Shown here one piece after another: positions 21,775-32,869 of a DNA stretch of 64,000 nucleotides; position 1 is the first letter of the stretch; each line of letters starts with the position of its first letter. This DNA comes from Pyropia haitanensis. Taxonomy: Eukaryota > Rhodophyta > Bangiophyceae > Bangiales > Bangiaceae. Where the stretch lies: positions 620,001-684,000 of the forward strand of contig SDUX01000010.1 in the NCBI GenBank assembly GCA_008729055.1, written 5' to 3'. The notes under the pieces were generated by a model, which was not told the origin of the DNA, made no database searches, and saw only the letters and a list, made by a program, of their open reading frames with translations. Made by a program: the position numbers and the translations under genes.

Positions 21775-22445
21775 GCCGAGCGGCGGCGGGCGGCGGGCGG
21801 CGGGCGGCGGGCGGCGGCGGGCGGCGGGCGGCGGTGGGCGCCGCGCGGCGGGTGCCGGGCGGCGGCGGGCGGCGGGCGGCGGCGGGCGGCGGGCGGCGGG
21901 GGCCGGGTGCCGGGCGGCGGCGGGCGCCGCGCGGCGGGGGCCGGGTGCCGGGCGGCGGCGGGCAGCGGGCGGCGGCGGGCGCCGCGCGGCGGGCGGCGGC
22001 GGGCGCCGCGCGGCGGGCGGCGGGCGGCGGGGGCCGGGTGCCGGGCGGCGGCGGGCGGCGGGCGGCGGCGGGCGGCGGGCGGCGGGGGCCGGGTGCCGGG
22101 CGGCGGCGGGCGCCGCGCGGCGGGGGCCGGGTGCCGGGCGGCGGCGGGCAGCGGGCGGCGGCGGGCGCCGCGCGTCGGGCGCCGCGCGGCGGGCGCCGGG
22201 TGCCGGGCGGCGGCGGGCAGCGGGCGGCGGCGGGCGCCGCGCGGCGGGCGCCGCGCGGCGGGCGCCGGGTGCCGGGCGGCGGCGGGCAGCGGGCGGCGGC
22301 GGGCGCCGCGCGGCGGGCGGCGGCGGGCGGCGGCGGGCGCCGCGCGGCGGGCGGCGGGCAGCGGGGGCCGGGTGCCGGGCGGCGGCGGGCGCCGCGCGGC
22401 CGGGGGGGCCCGGCGGCAGAAGCCGGGGGCCGGGCAGCGCAGACC
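21775..22445 (+). repeat. GC-only tandem repeat block, left inner arm
   Basis: About 650 bp are built from CGGCGGGCGCCGCGCGG, GCCGGGTGCCGGG and CGGCGGGCAGCGGG blocks in higher-order tandem order, almost free of A and T. The counterpart is at about 23395-23790 in the right arm, shorter, so copy number differs between arms. Confidence 0.8.
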
Positions 22446-22862
22446 GCAATGAGAGGGGGGGCAGCCAGCGCGGTGCCGCACACCCACGCTGGCACCGTGC
22501 GTGGGGTAGGGCACGCGTCATGCGGCACGCGCACGCGGCCGGGCACGCGCCATGGCACGTGCCTAGGGCAGCCGCTGTCAGACGTGATGCTGCACTGCTG
22601 ACTGGCACGGGGCCGTTTTACAGTGACGTCGCGCGAGCGCGACGGTGGCCAGCGCGACGGGCGCAGCCGTGGTGCGCGAGTGCGGCTCGCAGCGAATTGC
22701 GCTACCGAAGTGTACGGAAAAGAGAGGCTCCAGAGTTCTGTGCAAAAAATAGTATGGGCTGCAATGAGGACGCTGCTGCCGTTGCCAGTCCATGGACTTG
22801 AAGTCCATGCCGGGAAGTCCACCAGGTCCCCCCAGGGGGGCTCACGGGCCCCCCACACGCAC

Positions 22863-22936
22863 AAGAAGGATAATACCAGCCTTGGGATTCCCAAGGTCCA
22901 GAATCCCAACCCCCCGCCAGGCGCTGCATTCGAGGG
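22863..22936 (+). repeat. 74-bp spacer module at the palindrome centre
   Basis: The loop of the palindrome is a 74-bp sequence starting AAGAAGGATAATACCAGCC, which contains the element's own terminal motif. It is bracketed by inverted CACACGCAC/GTGCGTGTG. An identical-length inverted copy forms the extreme right end of the element at 30381-30454. Confidence 0.85.
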
Positions 22937-23394
22937 GTGCGTGTGGGGGGCCCGTGAGCCCCCCTGGAGGGACCTGGTGGACTTCCCGGCATGGACTTCA
23001 AATCCATGGACTGGCAGCGGCAGCAGCGTCTTCATTGCAGCCCATATCTTTTTTTGCACAGAACTCTGGATTCTCTCTTTTCCGTACACTTCGGTAGCGC
23101 AATTCGCTGCGAGGCGCACTCGCGCACCACGGCTGCGCCCGTCGCGCTGGCGACCGTCGCGCACGCGCCACGTCACTGCAAAACGGCCCCGTGCCAGTCA
23201 GCAGTGCAGCATCTCGTCTGACAGCGGGTGCCCCAGGCACGTGCCATGGCGCGTGCCCGGCCGCGTGCGCGTGCCGCATGACGCGTGCCCTACCCCCACG
23301 CGCGGTGCCAGCGTGGGTGTGCGGCACCGCGCTGGCTGCCCCCCCTCTCATTGCGGTCTGCGCTGCCCGGCCCCCGGCCTCTGCCGCCGGGCCC

Positions 23395-23790
23395 CCCCGG
23401 CCGCGCGGCGCCCGCCGCCGCCCGGCACCCGGCCCCCGCCGACCGCCGCCCGCCGCGCGGCGCCCGCCGCCGCCCGCCGCCGCCCGCCGCCGCCCGCCGC
23501 GCGGCGCCCGCCGCCGCCCGCTGCCCGCCGCCGCTCGCCACCCGGCCCCCGCCGCGCGGCGCCCGCCGCCGCCCGCCACCCGGCCCCCGCCGCCCGCCGC
23601 CCGCCGCCACCCGCCGCCCGCCGCGCGGCGCCCGCCGCCGCGCGGCGCCCGCCGCCGCCCGCCGCCCGCCGCCGCCCGCCGCCCGCCGCCGCCCGGCACC
23701 CGCCGCGCGGCGCCCACCGCCGCCCGCCGCCCGCCGCCGCCCGCCGCCCGCCGCCCGCCGCCGCTCAGCACCCCGCTTCTGCCCTCCGGC
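23395..23790 (-). repeat. GC-only tandem repeat block, right inner arm
   Basis: This is the reverse-complement counterpart of the block at 21.78-22.45 kb, with the same CGCCGCGCGGCG-type units but fewer copies. Confidence 0.8.
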
Positions 23791-26605
23791 CCCCGCCGCT
23801 GCCCGGCCCCCGGCCCCGGCCGCCTGTGCCCCGGCACCCGGCCCCCGGCCCCCGGCGCCCAGTCCCCGTCGTCCGGCACCCGCCGCAGCGTCGCGTGCCG
23901 GCGGGGGGCGTGGCGACCGCCGGGGTAGGGACGGCGTCCGTGGCAACAGGCGGCGGGGGACTGCGGGGGCCGTCGAGGGGCGGCGGGGAGGGGGGGCCGT
24001 GGTGGCCGCCGGGGGGGGGCGGTTGGCGTGGCCTCTGGGGGTGGCGACCGTGATTGCCGCGGGCGGTGGCGGCCGCCGGGGGGAGGCAGCCCCCTGGGGG
24101 TGGCAGCCGCCGGGGGAAACGGCCGCGCCGGGGGGCGTCGGGGGGCGTCGGGGGGCGTCCGCGTCCGCGGGGGCTGCCGAGAAAGGGTGGCCACGGCGGC
24201 TGGCGGGGGGGGGCGGCCGCGGCGGCTGGCGGGGTGGGGGCGGCCACGGCGGGCGCGGGGCGGTCGCGGCAGCGGCGGCCGCCGGGGGCGGCAATGGCTG
24301 CGGCTGGTGCTTGGGGGGAAGTGGCCTCGGCGGCTGCCGGTGGGGGGCGGCCGTGGCCACGGCTGCGCGGGCGCGCCCCCACCTCAGTTGACGCAACGAG
24401 GAAGACCGTCGTGTGCGAGCCCTCCTCTGTGCCCATGTCACACTGTAATGTATGCATCTATTCTCGTCTGAATCAAGCACACCGCCTGGCTACCCCGGTC
24501 CCCGCCGGGGGGCGGGGGCGGCAACCTTCTCACGCATGTTCCCAGGCCGCACACCCTGAGTCGCTCTGATGGAGGCAGTATCTGAGGATCTCAACCAACA
24601 TGCGGAATCCGCACGTTGGGTTGAGGGGGGGGGGGAAGCCTGTGCGCACGCCACGTGGGAGGGGGGGGAGGGGCGCTGGGGGGGTGGTTGGGGGAGGTGT
24701 GAGGGGGGGTGGGTGGGGGGTTGGATAAACGACAGCCTCGGACTTGTATACTTAAATGAATCCGTTCGTCGTGCCACAGGTCCAAAAGGGTTAGTGCAGC
24801 CAAGCTGGTTGCTCACCGGTTTGTGTCATGGATTCGGCTCGGCCGCCCGCCCGCCGTGGCCGGCGTCCCCAGCCATAAGCTGCCGCCGCCGCTACGGTGC
24901 GCTGCCACCTTCGGCCGCTGCCTCTCGGCTCCAACTCCCTCCCGCGGCTGCTCCCGTGGTGGCAGTGGCCGCCGCCGTGGGCGACCGCTGCGACTGCAGC
25001 CTCGGCCGCGGCAGCCGTCGCGGTTGCCCCGGCGGCGGCCGCTGCCGTCCTCCACCGCATATGTCCCCGACGCGCCCGCGACCGCCGCAACCCGTCACCG
25101 CTGCCCTTGCGGCTGCGGCTGCGGCCGCTGCGGCAACCACTGCCGCCGCACACGGCCACGGGTCTGGCGACGGCGGCTGCGGCGGAGGCGGCGGCGGCGG
25201 CGGCGGCGGCGGCAGCCGCTCGCCAATGCTGCCCCTGCAGCCGCTGCCACGGCGGCAGCGGCCACCGCTGCTGCTGCGCACCACCGCTTGCATCGCGGTT
25301 GCGGCGGCGGCGGCCGCCGCCGCTCCCCCCCCGCGCGACCATCATGGCAGCGCTGTCTGCCGCCACTCCCACACTCCACCGCCACTGCCCCGGCCGGTGG
25401 GGGGGGCTGCCGCCGCCGCCGCGCACTGCGGTCTCCCCTCTCACGCGACCGCGGCAGGCTGGCGCCCGCGCCGCGGCGAGCCGCCTCACCTGACGCTGGT
25501 TGAGGCGGCCGGGCAGCAAGACGACAGTAGCGACCAGCTACTCACACGGCAGGCAAAGATATTTGATCGTAATTACAATCCCAGCGAATATTTCACGGAG
25601 GTCAACAGTACAGACACATCCGACTTGACTCACATCTCCTGGCCTATCTGGCGAATCAGATGTCCAATTCGTCCAACCTGATAGGCTGTTGCACAATCTG
25701 AACTGGGCGAGATGAAAATTGTAGTACTTAATCAATTGTTTCCGGAGATGGGATTACAATATTTGACTCTGAACCCATCCTGGTCAGCGACTTGCGACTG
25801 CCAACGCCGAAGACTGCAGCGCCGGCGTCTGACGCCCCCCTCCTCCCCGCCTCGGTCGCCCGCTTCGCCGTTATCCGCTCTCCGAGCAGACTTTGTGGAT
25901 ATGTATGCCTTGTCTCCGACTCCTATCAGTGTTGAGAGCGCGCCCGCACACACGTCTGTCACGGCAGCGACCAGAACGGTTCCATGGAGGGCCGAAGTGC
26001 ATCACCCTCACACCACTGGTTCCGCCGCTCGGGCGCGCTCGTGACGGTGAAACGCCGTCAATTGTGACCTTTTGGCGTCCCCAATGGTCCACGCTCCACC
26101 AGCCTGCGTATTTTTTTTAGTGAATAGCGCTGACAAGCGCCGCCTGTCCGTCATGGTGTGACCTGTTGCTCGGTATGTACGTGCATGTGGAGTACATAGG
26201 ACCCGCGGAGCTGGATAGATCCGTCATTCCCGAGTAAACTGATGACGCTGCGACTATTGATGTATCTTTTTATTGCTCTGCACCAATATGGGGGGCAGAA
26301 CAAGCCTGTAACCGGGTGTGGCAAGCGCTTCACGCTATAAATTCCCCGCCTCTCAGAGCTGTTCAGTGCTCTACGGTCCTCGTTTTTTGCACAGACAATG
26401 ATTTTATGAGTACCTGGTGGCACACAATTGCTCAAAGTGGTTGGATTGCATGCCGGGGTCCGCACATCGTTGAACCCGTGCAGAAGGAGGCGCCTTGGGA
26501 CATGTCGCACTGCTGGACGCGCCCACAGCGCCAATGAGAACAAAAAAGGTTGCGGAGGATGTCTGCTGTACTGTTGGGATCTCATAACTGTATTTTTTTG
26601 TGCGT

Positions 26606-27033
26606 GAGAGTACTGTGGGGCGTTGGACGGCCTGTCGAGGCTACCTGTCCAGAATGGCCACTTTGGGGGTCTGTATGACCCACTTCCCGACGTTTGCGAA
26701 ACCTTCTGAGCACATAACCGTGCTCAGCGACGTCGGTTTAGTCGATTGAGCATGCTTCAGAAAAGTTGATGAAGTGGTCCCTGACTCGTGTTGCACGTGG
26801 TGAAGTGCCCTGCGCACACTTCGGTGCAATGCGTCACACACCGCTACAACGCGTTTCAGAAAGTGAAGCAAAATCTTCTCAAGCTGTTCCCGCCAGACTA
26901 AGTCGATGACGCTGAGCACGAATATGTGCTCAGAAAATGTCGCAAACATCGGGAAGCAGGTCATATGGGCCCCCAAAAAGTCCATTCTAGACAGGTAGCC
27001 GCGACAGGCCGTCTAGCGCCCCACAGTGCTCTC
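26606..27033. repeat. Small nested foldback repeat (right-arm copy)
   Basis: This is the mirror copy of the hairpin at 19551-19977, present at the equivalent place in the right arm. The hairpin therefore pre-dates formation of the giant palindrome. Confidence 0.75.
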
Positions 27034-29013
27034 ATCCTTCAAGAACTACATCTATCAGATCTATACAGTGTTTTCAGCTACCTCCGCAGCTTTTTGCACT
27101 TTCAACGGCGCTGTGGGCTCATCCAGCTGCGCTACAGTGCATACCACCGTATCAGCAATCAGTCAGTCACGAATGAGTGCACTGCAGAGTGCTTTCTTTG
27201 CATTTTTACGGGACGATGGCCAACGGATACCTCTGCCCTCAGCGTTCACTAAACAGAGTTGACCCATTACGCTCAAAAAAGCTCGGAGCGGGCGCCTAAA
27301 GCGCTTCTGCCACCCAGCCTCTCGACTGTCCTGTCCGCCGTACGGGTGCACGACGCCCGATGTGCGCACCAACAGATTCAGCATGATCGTTTTACCCAGG
27401 TGAGACTATTTCTTCCCACGGTGGGTCTCTCATGCACTCTATATCCAGGCCCATACTGCACAGCGGATGACAAAGAAGCAGACTGGAGGCACTTTCTTGC
27501 ACTGTCTTAACAAACGATTGCGTTCTGCAGAATTACAAATGTGAGGATGTCCAAAGAGCCATAGCGAACAGTGTCTCACCGTCACAGACGCCGCTGAGCT
27601 ACGGAACCCTGGGGGATTGGTGAAGACATGGCGCCCCTCCATGTGGTCGTTCGGGGCTGTGCTCTCGCAGATGTCTGCAGACCCGCACTCAAGACTGGAT
27701 AGAGCAAGCAAATAAGGCTTGAGGGTCCACCTGGCCTGCTCGGTGGCGAGGAAGTGGTGAAGCGTGCGACCGGGCGAGGTGGAGGGGGGCGTCGGGCGCC
27801 GGCGCTTCAACAGTTGAGAGTTGCCAGTTGCAAGTCGTTGACCAGGATGGGTGTTTCTCCAAATGTGGTACTCTCATGTTCAGCAAGAGTAAGTTTAGTC
27901 TTGACTGTTACAGATTTGCAGTTAAAATCGTGTGACAGCCTATCAGAACAGAGGTACGGGACACTTGATTCGCCAAACAGGCAGAGAGATGTGCGTCAAG
28001 TCTGAGGTATATGTACGTTTGTATCCACATCGAATAATCGTGGGGTATAAGTTTTCTCACATACCTCGGCGTACAAGCAGCGTGGCTGCTGACCCCTCCC
28101 CCCGCACGGCGGCGGTCGCTGCCGCCACGGGGGCAGCGGCGGCAGAGGGCGGCGGCGGCGGCAGAGGGCGGCGGCGGCGGCAGCCATTGCCGCCGCGGCG
28201 AGGGCGGGGGCGGCGGCGCCAGCCGCCACTGTCGCGGCCGAGGCCGCGGCATCGGCGATGGCGAGCGGTGGCGGCAGAGACAGCGGGGGCAGCGGTGGCG
28301 AAGGGCGACGGCGGCGGCCGGCGCTGCCGTGGCAAGCGGATCGGCGGCGGCCGGCAGCGACAGCAGAGGCGGCAGCGGCAGCCGGAGCGGTAGCCAACCG
28401 GTAGGGGCGGCAGCGATCGTGAGAGCGGCCGGGGCGGCAGCCGGCCAGCGGCCAGCCGGGCAGCTGGCCGACAAAGGTAGCCCGCGATTGGCGGCAAAAG
28501 GCAGGCGGCGGCAGCCTGCTGGCGGCGGCCGGCAGCAAAGGCGGCGGCGGCAGCGGCAGCAGGGCGGCAGCAACCCGGTGGGGGCGGCGGCGGCGGGGGC
28601 GGCGGCCGGGGCGGCAGCCCGGGCGGCAGGCGGCCAACGGCCGGCCAGGCAGGCGGCCGGCGGCGGCAGCCCGCCAGCGGCGGCAGCATGCCGGCGACGG
28701 TAGCCGGCGGCAGCGGCGGCGGCCGGGGGCCGGACCGGCGGCCGGCCGGCGGGGGCGGCCGCCCCCGGCCAGGGTGGCGACCGGTGGCGGCGGCGGTCGT
28801 GGCAGCCGCAGCCGCGACGGCAGCCAACCGGCGGATGCGGCGGCGGGGGATGCAGGGGCGGCGGCCAGCGCGGCCGCCCGGGCGGCAGGCGGCCGGCGGC
28901 CGGCCAGGCAGGCGGCCGGCGGCCGGCAGCAACGGCGGCGGCGGCAGCGGCAGCCGGGGCGGCAGCAGCCCGCAGCGGCAGGGGCCGAGGCGGCGGCGGC
29001 GGCGGCGGCGGGC

Positions 29014-29047
<34 letters not shown>

Positions 29048-29512
29048 GGCAGCGGCGGCGGGGGCGGGGGCGGCGGGCGGCGGCGGGCGGCGGGCGGCGG
29101 CGGCGGCGGCGGTGGGCAGCGGCGGCGGTAGCGGGGGTGGCGGCCGTGGCTGCCCGCCGCGGCAGCCGCGGCGGGCGGCGGCGGCGGCAGCGGCGGCGGG
29201 CGGCGGCGGGCGGCGGGCGGCGGCGGCAGCGGCGGTGGGCAGCGGCGGCGGTAGCGGGGGCGGCGGGCGGCGGCGGCAGCGGTGGCGGCGGCCGCGGCCG
29301 AGGCCGCCTGCCGCGGCAGCCACGGCGGCCGCGGTGGCGGCGGGTGTGGGCCGGGGTGGCGGGGGGCGCATCGCGTGGCAGGGGAGCAGGGGGGGCAGCT
29401 CGCTGCATGGGGGGCCGGGGTGGCTGCCCGTGGCGGGGGCGGGCGGTGTGGACGCGCGGGGCCGCCAGGGGCGGCCGCACGCTCGGCGCCGGCCGGCGTG
29501 CTGGTGGTGGGA

Positions 29513-29513
<1 letters not shown>

Positions 29514-29549
<36 letters not shown>
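29514..29549 (+). repeat. 36-base poly-G run
   Basis: This is an uninterrupted run of 36 G. The same site in the left arm is a run of 24 C (16567-16590), so the tract length differs by half between arms. That reflects true instability or base-calling error. Confidence 0.9.
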
Positions 29550-29550
<1 letters not shown>

Positions 29551-30380
29551 GGCTGCCGCTGGCGGGACGTCGGTGGCGGGAACAGGGACGCGCCGCCGCA
29601 GGGTAGAGTAATGGAGGTGCCCAGTACAGGTCGGTGTAAGTGACTGCAAGTAGGTGAGGAGCCACACGTGTGTGCTGATGGCGTCGCTGGCCTCGGGGCG
29701 CCCAGCGGCTGTGGAGCCTCGACGCGCGAGTCTCGAGCGCTCTCAGAGCGTCTCAGCGAACCCAACATGCGGAATTTTGCGTGTTGGTTGAGATCCCCAG
29801 GTACTACGTACTACATGCTCTGGTGACACCCTGAGGCCCAAAGCTTCTCAGGAGACGCCTGGAGAAATCGCGGCTCTCAACGCTCTGTCAGCCAAGACGG
29901 GTGACCCCTCTCCATTGTCAAACGGACAGCACGTGGAAAACTGTCAGACTAGACGGGTGACGCCTGCATGGCCCCGGCGGAGGTCAGAGTGTCGAGGGCC
30001 AGGTCGAGGGATCCGGCGGCGGCCGTTGTGTCAAAGGCCGGCTCGAGGGGCCAGGCCGTGGCCAGCGTGTCGAGGGCATACTCGCGGAATCAGGCAGTAC
30101 GAAGGACGCGGCACGAGACGGGCCACTGTCGAAGCGAACGCTGTCAGACGCGCGGCTGTGGCCAACGGAAAAAGCATCGACGACAGATATGAGTGAAAGG
30201 AGCCAACGAAATGAATTCTGGTTTCAAATGAAGAAGAAGAGTTATATGAAGTATAATTGGTAAACTTACACTCCCATTCCCCCCCCCCACCCCCTCCCAC
30301 CCCCTCCCAGAATCCCAAGGCGACCTTGGCATTCTGACGTCCAGAATCCCAAGGCTGGTATTATCCCGCCTCACACGCAC

Positions 30381-30454
30381 CCCTCGAATGCAGCGCCTGG
30401 CGGGGGGTTGGGATTCTGGACCTTGGGAATCCCAAGGCTGGTATTATCCTTCTT
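30381..30454 (-). repeat. Terminal copy of the 74-bp module
   Basis: This is the reverse complement of the central module at 22863-22936. It ends at the right target duplication and is preceded by TCACACGCAC, so 83 bases are shared with the palindrome centre. Confidence 0.85.
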
Positions 30455-30463
30455 GGATCCGCG
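30455..30463 (+). repeat. Right target-site duplication of the palindromic element
   Basis: GGATCCGCG matches 15745-15753; host sequence continues with CGCGGGACTGC. Confidence 0.75.
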
Positions 30464-32525
30464 CGCGGGACTGCTCGTCGCCGTGCACGGCTGGGGGGGG
30501 GGGGCCTCAAGAAGAATGGGGGAGAAATTGTGCGCGCCTCTAGTAGGCGGCGGCGGGCGGCGAGCCGCTTACACTCGACGCGACGCGATCGTCCACCGAG
30601 CCAGGGTGGCGGGAAGGGCTGTGCCCCCATAGATCCCGGCTCCCCCCCCCCCCCAGGGCGGACACCCGTGGCCCGGCCAACGTCCGCCGAGGGGGGGGGC
30701 ACCGCGACCGCCGCCAGACCCACGCGGGGGGGGGGGGGGGCCCGCGCGCGCCACGCCGAGCGCCCCCTCGACGGGCGGAACCCGCCAGCCGCCACCTTGG
30801 GGTAGGCGCGCCGAGTGGGGGCGGCAAACGGGGGGGGGGGGGGGGGGGCGCCAGGCGCCAGCGCAAACCCCCCCTCCATCAACCGCCGGCGGCCGTCGCG
30901 GACGCCCGCGCCTCGGCCACTGCAAGCCGCTGGCGGCGGCGGGAACCCCCCCGCCCGCCGGGCTCGTCCGTGTAGGCGGGGGACCGCGGCGCCGCCGCGG
31001 CGGCGGCAGCCGCCGCCGCCGCGCCGTCGCCGCGGGCGTCGCGCCGCTCCGCCGCGCCCCGCGCCGACCGCGGCGCGCGGGCGACCGTTTGTCCCCCCCC
31101 CCCCCACCCCCCGCTCGTGGCGCGCTTCCCCCCCCCCCCACGCGGCAGCCCTTCCAACCTGGTCGACGGGCGGCAGTCTCGACAGCGGCGCGGGCGGCGG
31201 CCACCCCCCCCCCCCCCCCGCCCCCACCGCACCGGCCGCCACCCCCGTCCGCGACCGTGCCGCCCGCCGGCGCGTGCGGCCATTGCCGCCGCGGGCGCGG
31301 CGTCCCGCCAACGGGGCGGCGTTCCGCTCCCCCCCCCCCCCTCCCCCCCCCCCCCCCCCCCCGCCCCCCCCCCCCTCCCTCCCGCGGTCACCCCCGCCAC
31401 CGCCCGCGCGCGCCAGCGTCGTGGGTGCCGCCCACGCCAGGGCGGCCGCGCCCGCACGCGCCACGGCGGCGGCCACGCATGGCACGCCGCGCGGCGGGGG
31501 GCGCTCCGTTTTTTGGCGCGCCCCGCGGGCGGGGACCCCCCCCCCAACCCCCCCCCCCCACCCCCCCCCCAGCGCGCGCCCCCCCACGCGCGGGCCTCTG
31601 CTCTCCACCCGCAGCGGCTGCGGTAGCAGCCGCGACCCGCCCCGTGTGGCGGCCGCCGCCGCCGTTGCAGCGACACCCCACCACCCCCCCCCCCCCCCCC
31701 CACGCGCGGGCAGCAGCTCCCGCCCCCCTTCCCCCCCCCCCCCCCCCCGACCCACCCCCGCCCTTCCTCCCCCCCCAGTCGCTCGCCCCTGCCGGCCGGT
31801 CGGCCGCCCGCCCGCCCCGGTCGGCCCGGTCGGCCGGCCGGCCGGCCGGCGTCTCGCCGTCTGTCCCCCCCCCCCCCCCCCCGCGTGCGGGCGCGCCCGA
31901 CACCCGGCAGCTGCCACGCGCAGCCGCCGCCGCCACGCGCGGGCGGCGGCCAGCCCAGCCGCCCAAACGTCTGCTCCCACCACCACTCCCCCCCCCCCCC
32001 CGCCGGTGCCCTCTCAACCCAGAGGCCGTCTGCTCCCGCGGCCTTCCCCCCCCCCCCCACACACACCCCCCCCCCCGTCCGCTTTTTTCCTACGGGAGGA
32101 GCGCGCCCGCGCGCGCGCTCCTCCCGTCAGCCCGAGACGCAAGAGCGGCCGCCGGTCGCGGTGCCGCGCCGGTTGTCGACCGGCCGCGGCCGCGCCGACC
32201 GGCCCCGTCCGCCGCTCCGGTCCTCCCCTTTTCGTCCCGCGCAACCCCCCCCCCCCCCCCCCCCCCCCCCTACCTACCGGCCAAAGCTTCCCATCTCGCC
32301 ACTCCACTCTCCCCCCCCCCCCGCGTCCCTCCCCCCCCCCCCCCCCCGCTGCACCTTCCCACTCCCGACCGTACGTACCCACCCCCCCCCCCGCCAGGCA
32401 TTGACAGTGCGACTGTCGGTGGTGGTGGTGGTGGTGGTGGTGGTGGTGGCGGTGGTGGTGGTGGTGGCGGTGGTGGTGGCGGTGGTGGTGGCGGTGGTGG
32501 TAGGGGCGGTCGCGCCGCCGCCGCG
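30464..32525. other. C-run-rich region without a supported gene
   Basis: The stretch is dominated by C-runs and G-runs of 10-20 bases and CG-rich filler. Pro/Arg/Ala open frames on both strands lack any recognisable motif. The right end (32.2-32.5 kb) is probably 5' flank of the unknown gene at 32526. Confidence 0.55.
32418..32502 (+). repeat. (GGT)n/(GGTGGC)n microsatellite
   Basis: About 85 bp of GGT triplets are interspersed with GGC, immediately upstream of the ATG at 32526. It could encode poly-Gly if translation starts earlier. Confidence 0.9.
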
Positions 32526-32838
32526 ATGGGCACCCGCGCCGGCGGCGGCACCGCCGCCGCCGCGCCCGCGCCGCCGCCCGCGCGGATCCCGATTGGCCAC
32601 GGCGGCGCCGCCGGCGGCCTCACCCGCTCCGCCGCGATTGTCGCGTCGACGGCGGTGACGCTCGACTGGGACGGCCCGACGCACAACGTGCCCGGCGGGG
32701 CGGGGGTGGCGGCGGGAGGGGGGCGGCGGGGGGGGTTGTACGGTGCCGGTGGGGGGGGGGGGCCGGCCGCCTGGGGGGGGGGTCGGCCTCGCCTCCGCGG
32801 CGGGACGCCTCGGCGAGCTCCTCGAAGGCGACGGCGGC

Positions 32839-32869
<31 letters not shown>

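Larger units (their letters stand above)
15754..22862 (+). repeat. Left arm of the giant inverted repeat
   Basis: In order it holds the terminal inverted motif with repeated CCTTGGGATTCTGG blocks (15771-15815), an AT-richer ~450-bp end, a CCG-rich block (16.45-17.64 kb), an AT-richer middle (17.64-21.05 kb) and a CCG/CGG-rich inner block (21.06-22.45 kb). It then continues to near the palindrome centre. It lacks two segments that the right arm has and carries a 1.43 kb insertion that the right arm lacks. Confidence 0.85.
22937..30371 (-). repeat. Right arm of the giant inverted repeat
   Basis: This is the reverse complement of 15754-22862 with indels. Two stretches have no counterpart at the corresponding position in the left arm: about 24.34-25.37 kb and 27505-28317. 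In the left arm the sequences flanking these two gaps are joined directly (about 21.21 kb and 17.64 kb), which suggests deletions there, although insertion on the right cannot be excluded. The right arm keeps an uninterrupted copy of the site where the left arm was invaded by a transposon. Confidence 0.85.
15754..30454. mobile_element. Giant palindromic (foldback) transposable element, ~14.7 kb, non-autonomous
   Basis: The outer ends carry inverted AGGCGGGATAATACCAG termini (left 15754 onward; right mirror ending at 30371), followed on the right by an extra 83-bp segment. Flanks share GGATCCGCG as a 9-11 bp target duplication. The two halves are reverse complements over nearly their whole length: 15.75-18.10 kb pairs with 27.04-30.37 kb, 19.54-21.2 kb with 25.4-27.04 kb, and 21.2-22.86 kb with 22.94-24.34 kb. 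By eye the single-copy parts differ by a few percent, so they are real diverged arms. No transposase domain was recognised; open frames inside are either CGG-repeat translations or short. The 9-11 bp duplication and long inverted repeats fit Mutator-like foldback elements, but superfamily assignment is inference. Confidence 0.8.

Noticed and set aside
15754..30454. Palindrome as an assembly or amplification artefact
   Set aside because: Arms differ by substitutions, large indels, run lengths and a private transposon with its own target duplication, and the whole is flanked by a duplication.
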